A stretch of 64,000 nt of DNA from Panorpa germanica (taxonomy: Eukaryota; Arthropoda; Insecta; Mecoptera; Panorpidae), in NCBI GenBank assembly GCA_963678705.1, contig OY783208.1, forward strand, positions 12,893,782 through 12,957,781, read 5' to 3'. This document shows positions 32,970 to 48,048 of this stretch, piece after piece. Within the stretch, counting starts at the first letter, position 1, and the number at the start of each line of letters is the position of its first letter. The notes below the pieces were generated by a model. That model ran no database searches. It was not told where the DNA came from and worked only from the letters and a program-made list of their open reading frames with translations. The position numbers and the translations under genes are program-made.

Positions 32970-33038
32970 AATTTCATAATAATTTTGAGTTTGCAATATA
33001 CGCCTGACAGCTTCGGTGTGCTCTTTATTATTATCCAT
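32970..33038 (-). pseudogene. 5' stub of the J-domain ORF, monomer B
   Basis: ATG at 33038 followed by the first 23 codons (MDNNKEHTEAVRRILQ, ending NYYEI), identical to the intact ORF in A. The rest was replaced by the BEL/Pao fragment, which removes the HPD motif. Confidence 0.9.
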
Positions 33039-33583
33039 CTTCTTGTTTGTTTCGTAGCTGGACTTAAAAAATTTATAGTTTTCCTGTAATTTTATATATA
33101 ATAAATACGAGTATATTGATAGTAATTCTATCCATCAATATAAACTAATTGGATATGTTTGCAACCTCATATACCTCACAAAGACAAAATCAATGAATGC
33201 ACGATACCTACTAGCCTTAATTATACATACAGTTAATGATTACTGCTCAGCACTTAAATTATGGTTAATCAATTAACTATCCAGTAAACAATTTGGAGTA
33301 GTGTCCTATTTTTTGGCGTTTTTATCACTATTGAATCACTTTAATTATAGTTTGCTGTATTATTAAGTTTATTTTCATTTGTATTCCGAAAGATGAAATG
33401 GTGTCATATGAACGATTGTGAAAAACTGAACTGTAAATGTACTCTTTTATTACAGAAAAATCATATGCATCTCCAATATGATTGCAAAGTGACTGCAAAA
33501 TGTTTACTGTGTAATTAAATAGAATTAAGTAGTAATATTTATAGATAATAAATATGTAATTTAAAATCACAAAATTTGTAGTG
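33039..33583. other. End of monomer B, no gene
   Basis: Collinear with A 14181-14728, including the second half of the internal duplication (about 33290-33500). No gene. Confidence 0.5.
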
Positions 33584-36335
<2,752 letters not shown>

Positions 36336-36996
36336 GGGTGACAATAAACTTATCCTAATTGACGTTTCCAATTGTGGGTCTACCTTACACCTTAGTGGGT
36401 GTTAGCTATATTACCAGCTGTGGTTTTAGCTGTTTTGATGTTATTTCAATCCTTAGTTGAGCCCCCATTTACAATTTAGATATATAAAAATAGTTCACAA
36501 CAATATTATCAAACAACAAATATTACAACTAGTAATATTGTTAAACGGATTCTTAATCTTAATGTCATCAACAACTAGTCAACACAACATTTCCCGAATT
36601 TACCAATGACTGCCATACAAACTGTGTATGTTACTACTATGGCCATTTTAACAATCTCCTTCTGCGCTAACCATGCATTTTGCATGTCATAGCAACCGAC
36701 TTGTCAAGTGAACGGGGTCCACAAATTGTTTCAAAAACAGAGCTAGTAACATTTGAATATTACTTAATATTAGCAATGTTCCTAACCTATCTTATAGAGT
36801 TCTTTATAATTATTATTTCAAACAGTTACAGTTTGATCGTGCTGCAGTGAGGACGGGTTCCGAGAATCGCTTGCAGATTTAAAATTGTTGCTATTGTTCA
36901 GTAAATAACAAAAGGTTCAGTTTTTTGTTGTGGGATTTGTTGTTTTTAGTGAAAAGAAATAGTTGCATAAGAAGTTATTTACATAAAATAACAAAA

Positions 36997-37738
36997 ATGC
37001 CTGGGGGAATGAAGACGAGGAGGGAGCAGGATGAGAAGAGGATGATTCAAACAGAAAAAGAAATGCAAGAAGAAATGAAGGAAATGAGGGAAAGATTAAA
37101 AAAGATGGAAGAAGAATTCAAGACATTCATCGAAAAATCGCGCAAGGAAAGGGAAGATCTTATGAGGAGGTTGGAAAAGAGAAGGAAGAGAAAAAAGAAG
37201 AAAAGAAAGAAGAAGAAAAGAAAAAGGAAGAAACAGAGAAAGAAGTTAGAGAAAAGGTGGAGGAGCTGGAAAAAGAACAGGAAATGGCCAGGAAGCGCGA
37301 GAAGAGGGAGAACATAGTTATAAGGGGTGTAAAAACAAGCAAAATGGGCGCGGAACTGAGGAAAGAAGTGGAAGAGTGGATACAAAAAGAATTGAAGGAA
37401 GAAGTAAGAATAATAAAAGCGTTCACGGTGGGAAAAGAAAAGGGAATAGTGATAGCGAGATGTGAGGGGGAAGAAAAGAAGAGAAAGATAATGGAAAAAA
37501 AAAGTACACTGAGGGGCACGGATGTGTACATAGAGGACGACTTGACGTACAAGGAGAGAGAGTGCAGTGGCAATTGAGACAATGGGCAAAAAAGAAAAGA
37601 GAGGAGGGGAAAAAGGATGTGAAGGTCGGGTACAAAAAAGTATGGTGTGAAGGAACGCAGTATATATGGAATGAAAAAAACAAAGAACTGGAAAAGGGGG
37701 AATTTCGAAGAAATGGTGAAGGAGTTGGGGGAAAGTAA
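36997..37738 (+). pseudogene. LINE1 ORF1, copy C
   Basis: Starts at ATG 36997 and shows the same frame changes as A, in the GAA/AAG-rich coiled coil (near 37180-37250) and the GAGAGAGAG run (near 37556). It ends at TAA 37736-37738. Differences from A are a few substitutions only. Confidence 0.7.
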
Positions 37739-40700
37739 AAAGAGGGGTAAAAGTGGGAGAGAGGAAAGAAGAGAAATTAAAAAGAGGATAAAGATAGGTT
37801 TCTGGAACGTGGCGGGTATAAAAAGAAAAGATAAGGATTTCTGGAGATACATCAAAGGTTGGGATGTGATTGGGATGGTGGAAACATGGCTGGAAAGCAA
37901 AGAATGGGAAGAATGGGAAGACAAACTACCGAAAAACTACAGATGGGTGTGCCAAGGTGCTGTTAGGGAGCATAAGAAAGGGAGAGCAAAAGGTGGAATT
38001 ATAATGGGGGTACGTAGGGAGGTAAAAGAGGAAAAGGTACCAGACAGAAGAGAAACAGCAGTAAGGAGGACGATAAAACTGGAAGAAGAGACATGGGAAA
38101 TTGTAACAATATACAGTAAAGGTAATATAAAAGAAACAATGAAAGAAATAAAAGAAATAATTAAGGATGAGAAACAGGAAAACCTATTAATTGGAGGGGA
38201 TTTCAATGCGAGAATTGGGGAGTTGGGAGAGGTGGACGAAATATGGGGGAATAGGAAAAAGAAAAGAACAACGAAAGACAAAACAATAAACGCCGAGGGA
38301 AAAGAACTAATGGAAATGCTAGAAGAACAAGGATGGATAGTACTAAATGGGAACAAAGAAGGAGATGAAGAAGGAGAATATACCTATGTGGGAAGCAGAG
38401 GGGATACAGTAATCGACTACGTGGTGACAACGCTGGGAGGAGGACAGAAGGTAGAAAGAATGAAAGTGGAAGAGAGGGTGGACTCGGATCACCTACCGTT
38501 GGTGGTGGAGTTGGAGGCGAGGAGAGGTGAAAGAAAAGGAAACGAATGGAAAGAGGGCAGCGATTTGACGGAGGAAGGAATGAAGAAGTTTATGGAGGAA
38601 TTGGAATGGAGATACGAGGAAGAAGGAGAAACGGAGGAGATGGAGGAAATTGAAGAGAGGATGAAGGAAGCCACCCAGAGTAAAAGGTGGAGAATATCTG
38701 ATAGAACGGGAGAAAACAAATGGTGGGATAAAGAATGTAAAGAATGGAAAAAAGAGGTAAAAAGGGAACTAAAGAGATGGAAGAAAGGAGAATCAAGTAA
38801 AGAATACTTCAAGAGGAAGAAAAAGAAGTATAACGAAAGGATAAAAGATAAAAAGAATTAGTTCAAAATAGGAATAGAAAAAGAAATTAGAGATATAACA
38901 TCGGAGAGGCAGGCATGGGATTACATAAATAGGGAGAAAAAGCGAAGGAAAGAGCCAAGCAAGGAAATAAAAATGGAAGAGTGGACGAAACACTTTATGG
39001 GAGTACTAGGAGAAAAGAAAAGAAACGAGAAAACAAAGAAGGGGATAAAAGAGAAGGAGAAAGTAAACGATATAAAATTAGGTGAAATAAAAACACAAAT
39101 TTAAAAACTCAAGGAAAAGAAAGCACCAGGTAGAGATGGACTAAAGAACGAGGCGTGGAAAGCTGGGCAAGAAAGGATAGAGAAAGGATTACTGACAGCG
39201 ATGAACAAGATATGGAAAGGAGGAAACCTGCCAGACCGCTGGAGAGAAGGGGTAATAACGCCGATATATAAAAAGGGAAATAGACATGAAGCCAAAAATT
39301 ACAGGGGTATCACACTACTGAACACAGGGTACAGGATTTATGCAGGGATTGTGAGAGAAAGACTGGAAGAAGAGGTAAAAGTAAAAGAAATACTTCCCGA
39401 GACACCAGCAGGCTTTAGAAAGGGACGAGGGACTTTAGACAATATATACGCACTGAACCATTTAGTTGAAAAAGAGCTAAGTGAAAAAGGAGGACAGATA
39501 TATGCAATGTTCATTAACCTTAAAGCGGCGTTTGACATGGTCGACAGACAGAAATTGTGGAAGTACATGAGAAAGAAAAAAATAGATGAGGACATAATGG
39601 AATGTATTGAAGAAATTTACGAAGAAACAAGAATGAGAATAAGAGTTGGGGGTGAAGAATCAGAAGATTTCTGGACAGACAAGGGGTTGAGGCAAGGTTG
39701 TCCTCTGAGCCCCATTTTATTTGCGATATATACAGCAGACTTGGAGGAGGTAATGGAAAGAGGACAAGATGGGGGGGTGCTAATAGGAAGGCACTACAAG
39801 ATATGGACTTTAGCATACGCTGACGATATAGTCCTGTTGGCAAAAAGGGAAGGAGAGCTGCAGGAGATGGCACACCGGCTAGGGAGGTATATAGACAGGA
39901 AAGGACTAGAGTTAAACGTGGAAAAGACAAAAATTATGGTATTTAAAAAAGGGGGTGGAAAAAGGAGACATAAAAGGTGGAAATACAAGACAGAGGACAT
40001 TGAGGAAGTTGAAGAATTTAAATATCTGGGCTACACTTTTAAAAAGAATAATGGAGAAGAGGCGCATATAAGGGAGGTGGCAAAGAAGGCAGAGCAAGCA
40101 ATGCGACGGGTATGGGGACTAGGGGAAAAGGTATTTGGGGGGGACATACAAAAAAGAATATGGATATATGATAGACTGATAGCCAGTATGATGTCGTATG
40201 GAGCAGAGGTTTGGGGGTGGAAGGAACAAGAAAAGTTGGAAAGAATACAGGTGAGATATATGAAATGGGTACTAGGGCTGGACAGGTGCACGCCAGGATA
40301 CATGGTGATGGAGGAGCTACAGAAGGATAAGATACGAATTAAAACAGGGGAAAGAGCGGTAAAATACGAGGAGAAATTGAACAAAGCGGAAAGCAAAATT
40401 TTAAAGAAAATAAGAGAGGATAACATATAGAATGGGGGGGGAGGAGGTCCAAAAAAGAGAAAAGAATACTTTGAAAGGAATGGAATGGCGATCGAGAAGG
40501 CAGAGAGGAGAAGAGAAGGTGGCGCAAGTGTGGCAGAGGAGCTAAGGAGCATGGATAAGGAGACACAACAGCAGGAGAGAATGGGAAATATAGAAAAAAG
40601 TAACTACAATAAAAGATATAAGAGGTTATGGGAAAATAATGTGCCTCAGTACCTTATAGAAAAAGACATAAAACACATAAGAAGAAGCAAGGTTTAGATT

Positions 40701-40917
40701 GGAAAATGAGGAAAAAGGAAACAGATACTGGGAAAAGAGTGAGGAAAGAAAGTGTAGAATGTGTGGAGCGGAGGACGAAACACTGGAGCACATTAAGTTT
40801 GAGTGTAAGGAAAAAGTAGCAAGCGAAAGGAATATTGGCCAGCTATTAAAGGGAGGCAGTGAAGGAAAGAGGTGGATGGCGGAAATAGTAAGAAGGAAAG
40901 GAAAAACAGGAGAATAA
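37671..40917 (+). pseudogene. LINE1 ORF2: endonuclease-RT, copy C
   Basis: The endonuclease half is open from the ATG at 37671 to the shared TAG at 38859, because the codon that is a stop in A (4748) is TGG here. A private TAA lies at 39102 (CAA in A), and the shared TAG at 40428. Motifs are as in A, with two changes: FINLKAAFD in place of FIDLKAAFD, which removes the first catalytic Asp of the RT, and TPAGF instead of TQAGF. The frame change before the zinc motif (near 40685-40698) is shared. Confidence 0.85.
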
Positions 40918-41176
40918 ATAAGCTGGTGGAGAATAATAGAGAGGGTCAAAAGAAGAAGAAGCAGAAAGCACTTTTGGAATTAGTAAAAGTCGAGAAGATT
41001 TTAAGTTTATTTTAAGTTTAGTTTTAAGTGTGGAATGTATATAGGAATGAAATGTATTAAAAATATAATACTGTAGATTGTAAAGCCGAAAGGCATACAC
41101 AATTAATATATAAATAAATAATAATAATAATTATTATTTTTAACAAACTAATTATATCTAATCCTAAATAATATCC

Positions 41177-41179
<3 letters not shown>

Positions 41180-41239
<60 letters not shown>
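41180..41239. repeat. (TA)n microsatellite, monomer C, right
   Basis: Uninterrupted TA run between the CCCAC end and the right arm. Confidence 0.97.
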
Positions 41240-41243
<4 letters not shown>

Positions 41244-41349
41244 TTATTTCACTATAATTCATACAATTAAATATAAATGTAAATGAATTGTTTATTATAT
41301 TCATATAATACATTTTAGGATTTTATATTTTTAAATAATTCAACAAGCC

Positions 41350-42592
41350 TCAAACTTTTCCCTTTTCATCTTTTCCTAATCTTATACCAGCGTCTCCATC
41401 TTCACGAAATGTTTTCACTAAATCATTGTAACTTATGTTAGAGTATTTGTGACACCCCGACTTGTATGGTTTTTATCCGAAAATTTAATAACAGGCGTAC
41501 TACTTGCTGCCAGAACTGCAGCAATTGTTGAGCTATCGTCATCTCCAATTAAAATTCCTAACTCCATATTTAAATCTTTTAATATCGTACTCTCTGAAAT
41601 AATATGAGCAGCAGCAAATGGCATATAGCTTTTGCACTACCAATAAAATTAAGTTTACAGTCATGATTATCTCACAATTATTTTTCTCAACAAAGGGATC
41701 ATCATCAACCGAAATAGACATGGTTTCTTCATTGTTGTGCATGGCAGCTTTTATTGCAGACTCTGTCGGTCCTGTATTTAATTCAGGCAGAATGAAATTG
41801 GAAAGTGCACTTTGTGGTCTGTAACATATATTTTTAAATGAACAATTAAGCAGAATGAAAATATTCATAAGTCTAACATATTTAAATACTAATTTTCAAT
41901 CGATTCCCAATTTTAAAGATGACATAATTTAATTTATAATGCTTACAACAGCTGTTGAATTTTTTCAGAATTTTGAATTGTCATTTTTCGTTCGACTTTG
42001 GCCCATTCACGACAACTATCCTTCGCCACCTCCTCAATAGTTGTTCCTATTTCATATTCATAATTTTTGAAAGTTTTTCTATCAAGTGATGGCATATTTA
42101 AGGATGTTAAAGTTTGTTTAGGTATGTTGATCCCATCCCAGCATGTAGCACACCTAGGAAAATAGTTCATATTTATTACATACACAATACACATGTATAA
42201 TTATTTTCTATTGTCTAATTTATTTACCAATGACAACTTTGGAATTGACGTCAAAGCGTTTTCTTTTTGTAGTAGAATCAGTCACTTCATGCTGCTTGTC
42301 AGTTGGCACAAGATTATTTATATTACAAACAATGCACAAAATGTAAAAATTTGAACTCAAGCCTTACCGTTCTTCTGATGTAAAATTTTCTAAATCCATT
42401 ACATTTCATATGTTTAGCTAAATGATCTATTTCTATTATTCTCCTTCCCTGTACGATATTACATATGGGAGATATTGGGTTATCTATTATTTATCTTTTT
42501 TATCCTGATTTATTCTGAGCGACTCGTTGATTAAAATTTGTTTCAGTAACTCTTTTGCCTTTCCAATAATAACGTTTTATTTCTTTACTCAT
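41350..42592 (-). pseudogene. MULE transposase relic, monomer C
   Basis: Same structure and lesions as in A, from ATG at 42592: GRRIIEIDHLAKHMK, the broken start of exon 3, MPSLDRKTFKNYEYEIG, SISVDDD, and the frameshifted GDDDSSTIAAV block. Small substitutions only. Confidence 0.75.
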
Positions 42593-43706
42593 TTTTATTG
42601 CACTCTATTACACACTATTGTAAATAATATTTTAAATATTTGCACAGTATATAATATTTAATATATTTATAAATATTATATAAAATATAACAATTTGGCT
42701 GTCAAAAATAACTGAAAAATTTACAGCGTTGCCACATTCTTTATTAATTTTTCAAAATATTAAATTTGAATTTAAATGGCATAAATTTGATATTAATTAT
42801 AGGTAATTTTTCACTTATTAAACTATTATATGCATAAAAAAATCATTTTAGCAGGCAAAAAGCAGTTTAATAGGAAATTGAAAAATTTATTTTCAAAGGT
42901 ACAGTCCTAATATTTGCTCGTCCCTCACATTCTCCGAAATTCGTATTTCATATTACAGAGAGATAAATTTTTTGCATTGATGGTACCTTCTGTACCTCCT
43001 TAAGGAGAAAGTTATTTAAATTTTTATTTTATGTTACAGGATATTCCGGAAAGCAGCTCGCATCCCCTTGTAAAACTGAGCATTGATTGGCTGATAACTT
43101 TGTTATTTACAAATCATTAATAATATAATAATTGATTATGTCAAATAGATCAAAATAGATTTTGGTGGCTATGAAAGTGAAAGCTAAATAAATTAAACAA
43201 AAATAAAAAATTATTTTGACTTAATAAATTCCTAATGCTAATAATGTTTTTTTTCCTTAATTTAAATAATGCGTTAGTTCTTGTAGATTGTATATAATTG
43301 GAAATTACAATAGATCGGCGGTGACTAGAAGGTTAAGGAATTCCTGGATCAACATTTGTTCAATGTATTTCTTTTATTATGTTATTAGTACGTTGATACA
43401 TATTTGTTGTCAATGGTTAACACAGTTATTATGCAAATTTGTTATGTTATGATGATCTGTAAAAAAAACCGAAAATAATACAGGTAATTAGCAAAATATG
43501 TAAAATATTTTTTACATAAATGCAGCTACAGGTGAAGAAGAAATAATTAAGTAATAAATATTTTAGATAGTAATAGTTAATTTAAAATATATAACAAATA
43601 AACATAAAAAAATTAAGCTCAAAATTGAAATAGTTTAAAATGTTCATTGAAATGCTCCACTTTGCATTGACGTAGCTTTATATTAACCTTATAATAATTA
43701 TATATA
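42593..43706. other. Right arm between MULE relic and solo LTR, monomer C
   Basis: Collinear with A 9243-10356; no gene seen. Confidence 0.5.
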
Positions 43707-44300
43707 TGGGATCGTAAAAATAAATCAAGCATACAAAGTTATTATAACTACAACACCCGAGCTAGAAAAGTCGTAAAATAATGTTATTAATAAGGGTATA
43801 TTGTGAACGGAACTGACTCAAAGGGTAAAGCAATTAAAATGTGTGAAACTTTAAACCACTGATTGAATACATAAAGAACGTGCTTACCGAAATTAACTAA
43901 ACGAATTCTTAAAAGTATTAAAAATGAACCGATTTAATCTAGCTAAAAACTAATGTAGGACTGAGTATATAATAACTAGAACTTAAGATGGTTTGTTCAT
44001 TCATTGTTCTGTATTTGTAAAGTAAATACCAACGTTTATATCTAACCTTATTGTGTTATTATCATTGTTATTATTTTATTAAATAAATGTATTAAACAAA
44101 TTATGTGATTCTTTATCATCCTGACAAGAAACTAAGATATTACATAGTTGAATATTAATTGAATTGACATTTGCCCTGAATTAAATAAGAGTACCTTGAT
44201 TCCACATCAGATTAGCGGAATAGGTATCGTTTTCCACATCTGAATTGGGATAGTACTCTTGTTTTCCACATCAGAAGTTAGATAGCTCTTGTTTACCACA
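43707..44300 (+). repeat. Solo LTR of the gypsy family, monomer C
   Basis: Orthologous to 10357-10951; begins TGGGATCG, ends TACCACA, TATATA on both sides. Confidence 0.85.
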
Positions 44301-47045
44301 TATATATAATATATTGTTTAATAATAAATTGATTTTCACATGTAAATTAATAGTAAAAATGTCAGAGGTAACTTATTAATTAAAGTTGAAGCAAAAGAAA
44401 AACGTTAAGCCTTTGTTTCTCATGTTATCAGGAACGGAATGTTGCTTGTAAGTTAAGTAGCATATATTAATTTAGTTTTTTACATTAATACATAATAGTT
44501 TTAAAACATAAAGTAATAGAAATTTATGAAAGTGAAACGTCTGGTAAGCAGGCAACAATAAATGCGTCTACATCGAGGAGCATCGAATGAACTTTGTTTT
44601 TTAGGCTTTTAAGCTTTTGGTCAGAAATTATTTATAGTGATTGTTCTTGTCTGTTAATGCTCCTTTCATATAGCATAACTGCGGTAACCTTTATCTTAAA
44701 GCATTTCAATGTTCTTTTCAATTGTTTTTATTTATTTATAATAATGTACAACATATTGAGTTTATTGTGCAAAAATTTGAAGTCGATTGGAGTAAAACTG
44801 TCGGAGATATAGAGTGATAAGTCTTAACCTCTCTGGTCTCGCATCAACTTTTAAACGCGTTTTTCTCACACTTACCTTACCTGCAGGAACTTATCAACTA
44901 ATGAAATCAATTTGATTTCAAATAATCCAGTGATGAGTTATATGGAACACCGCAATGAAACTTTTTTTGTGACGTCAGCGGAGATTCGCTGTCAATGGCT
45001 CATTTCTTGATATTTATTTATGAAAATTTCACAAAGTATTCTTTAAATGTTATTTTAGCATGTAGTTATTATAGAAATAATTATATATAAACTTTGTCGT
45101 CAAAAAACATTATCGAAAATATACTTTTTTTGTATCGATTTGACCTTACCCCTTTAAGGAAGTATTAAAACCAGCGTTGATGCGTTGGCTTTCAAGAAGT
45201 CAGAGTGTAACTACTAATGTTTTATCTTGTGCAGAACTTTTACTAACAGAGATGCCCTTACCTTGATACGCGGTTGTAATATTTTGACAGTAAAATTGGA
45301 TACCAGGACCTCAAATGTTTAATTATTTTTTAATAACTCCTTATATATTAGAAGATAATTACAATTAAAAAAGTCATTTTGTCTCTTTAATTATTAAAGG
45401 GATTTAACGTTGTACAACATTCCAAAGGCATGTGACATCACAACCGCTATTTGCTGTCTCTTTTAAAAAACAGAGCGTAAAAAAGAAAGCATATTCATAA
45501 CAGGTTATCAACCTTACAGCTCATAAATCTCTGCTATATGTATTTAAATATCAAAATATCAAATATTATTTACAGCTATTTTAAGGAACAATCAAATTTG
45601 AATACTATGTCTGCCTTAGCAGGGAGTAATTAAAATAAAAAGTTATTATTCTTTGACTTAACTTTAATATTTTGACTACCAAACAGCTACAGAAGAACAT
45701 TACCACAGCACTGATCTACTCAACAAATAACTGACGTATAAAATGCATGTAACAATTTGGTGAAGTGTCCTATTTTCTGACGTTTCTATCACTATTTCAC
45801 TTCAATTATATTTCGCATCAACTTCATGTTCATTTGTATTCCGACAGGTGGAGTGTTTCCGTCATCTGTAGCCAATAAAACAGACATTTTATATGAACGA
45901 TTGTGAAAAACTGAACTATAAATCAACTCTTTTATGACAAAAAAATCATATGTATCTCCAATATGATGTCAAAGTGACTCTAAACTGCTCCAAATTTTCA
46001 CTGGGCTGCTATATCTCCGTCAATTTCTGTTTTTGTTATTATTTTTAATGATGTAGATAGGCTCATATTTGTAATAACATTGCATAACATCGCAGCGCAA
46101 CACGTGATTTTCTCGTGATTTCTTACGACTTACTTTGGTATATCCTGTAGTCCTGCTGAAATCTTTTCTTGCGTTTTATGTAACTAACCTCAAAAAGAAA
46201 TAATCACGATTCGAATTGAAATGGGGGTACCGACTAAAAGCATGATTTATTTTTTGTCACATCTTTTGATATTCAGCACTAACTTAACTGTTTAATAAAA
46301 TTATATCTAGAATACTAGCAGTTATAAATGGAGGAATATTTAATCAGATACTGATTAATGATAAGATTATATCTGCAAACGTTAATACGACAGCAAGGTA
46401 TCTGCTAGGATATTTACAGCAAAATAGTGTTTTTCTTGGTTCATTAAAAAAACATTATAATTACACAATTGAAATTCATTTAATTAATAATTAATAATAA
46501 AATAACATTCCATCATACATTTTTCAAACAATTAATATCGCAAGTAAATGATGCCCTATAATGTCAATTTTGATATTACAATCAGTGGCGGATTTAGCAT
46601 TGTTACATTTATAATTATATACTTACAGACATAATTGTTACAATGCAATGTTACATACAATGTGGTTATTTTACTCATATTTGCTTATAAATTTACCATT
46701 AGCAGACTAAATTGGATAAGTACTTCCTTAATATTTTGGTAATTACATTTTAATGTGTCTGTTCTTGGTACCACTTATTTATAACTAGATTTATAGCTAT
46801 ATAAATTTTGAATTAATTTAATTATAAATAAACTGTTTACTTTGTTAAATATCGCGTTGTAATATTCACATTGTCTCTCACATTGTTAGTACATAATCCT
46901 ATGCGTTAACTAAATCTCGATTTATTACAAACTTGAAATATACTCAAATCTAACCTCCAATCTTATCTCTAATTAAAATGACAAGGTACAGAAGTTTATG
47001 CACCGTGTTTGGCATTTGTTCAGTTCCGTGAATTTTGTTTCCTTA
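44301..47045. other. Long gene-poor stretch of monomer C
   Basis: Collinear with A 10952-13697, including the first half of the internal duplication (about 45750-46010). No gene seen. Confidence 0.5.
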
Positions 47046-47529
47046 CTATATAAGATATCCAAACATATTCTGAAAAACTCGCTTTCGAAATTCATCAGCA
47101 TTTTGCTTCGATGCTTCCTCTGCAACGCGGACCTTCCTCATTTCAGCTTCAAGTGTGCGTCTCATATGCCGTTTTTTATTGGCCTCACTGTAAGTCCTGG
47201 CAGTATTCTTTGCTTGCTGTCTCTTTTTATGTTCCTCTTTAAGTTTTTGTTTTTTTGTATTCGTTGATTTGTTAAGATAATGCGTCTTGTCATACTGAGC
47301 CCTTTGAGGTTTATCCATTAATACTTCCTTTGCATTTCCCAATATCTGAAATGCTTTAGTAGCGTCTTTTTTTGGTGTTCTTGTGGGGATGAAGCAATAA
47401 TGCCAGTTTCTTGTACGCTGCTCCTATTTCATGCGTAGATGCCTTTACCCTCTCGCCCAAAATTTCATAATAATTTTAAGTTTGCAATATACGCCTGACA
47501 GCTTTGGTGTGCTCTTTATTATTATCCAT
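47046..47529 (-). pseudogene. J-domain protein pseudogene, monomer C
   Basis: Aligns over its whole length with the intact ORF in A. There are three lesions: a TAA replacing the CAA of QTQNYY (near 47475), HPD changed to HPH (near 47390), and a one-base gain in an A-run shortly after it (near 47370) that shifts the frame. Downstream of the shift the original frame is open again from MGNAKEVLMD to the stop at 47046. No working J domain can be made. Confidence 0.85.
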
Positions 47530-48048
47530 CTTCTTGTTTGTTTCGTAGCTGGACTCTAAAAATTTATAGTTTTCCTGTAATTTTATATATATTAAATCAT
47601 TATAAACTAATTGGGGACATGTTTGCAACCTCATATACCTCACAAAGACAAAATCAATGAATGCACGGTACCTTCAAGCCTTAATTATACATACAGTTAA
47701 TGATTACTGCTCAGCACTTAAATTATGGTTAATCAATTTACTATCCAGTAAACAATTTAGAGTAGCGTCCTATTTTTTGGCGTTTTTATCACTATTGAAT
47801 CACTTTAATTATAGTTTGCTGTATTATTAAGTTTATTTTCATTTGTATTCCGAAAGATGAAATGGTGTCATATGAACGATTGTGAAAAACTGAACTGTAA
47901 ATGTACTCTTTTATTACAGAAAAATCATATGCATCTCCAATATGATTGCAAAGTGACTCCAAAATGTTTACTGTGTAATTAAATAGAATTAAGTAGTAAT
48001 ATTTATAGATAATAAATATGTAATTTAAAATCACAAAATTTTGTAGTG
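47530..48048. other. End of monomer C, no gene
   Basis: Collinear with A 14181-14728, with a small deletion near 47590 (about 30 bases). The second half of the internal duplication is at about 47750-47960. Confidence 0.5.

Larger units (their letters stand above)
14729..33583. repeat. Tandem macrosatellite monomer B (type 2), enlarged by insertions
   Basis: It opens with the same sequence as D (GCAGTTAATTGCTTACAACA, then ACGAACGACTAAGG) and shares further type-2 variants with D. Examples are GCAATGAATGTGAAAGC in the right arm and the Helitron in the TA tract. It is longer than A and C because it also holds LINE2 and a BEL/Pao fragment. Confidence 0.9.
36820..41127 (+). mobile_element. LINE1, decayed copy C
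   Basis: Paralogue of 3474-7781 by duplication of the whole monomer, with the same flanking TAATTATTATTT. It shares both ORF1 frameshifts and two TAG stops with A but has its own private stop. It is nearly identical by eye. Confidence 0.85.
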
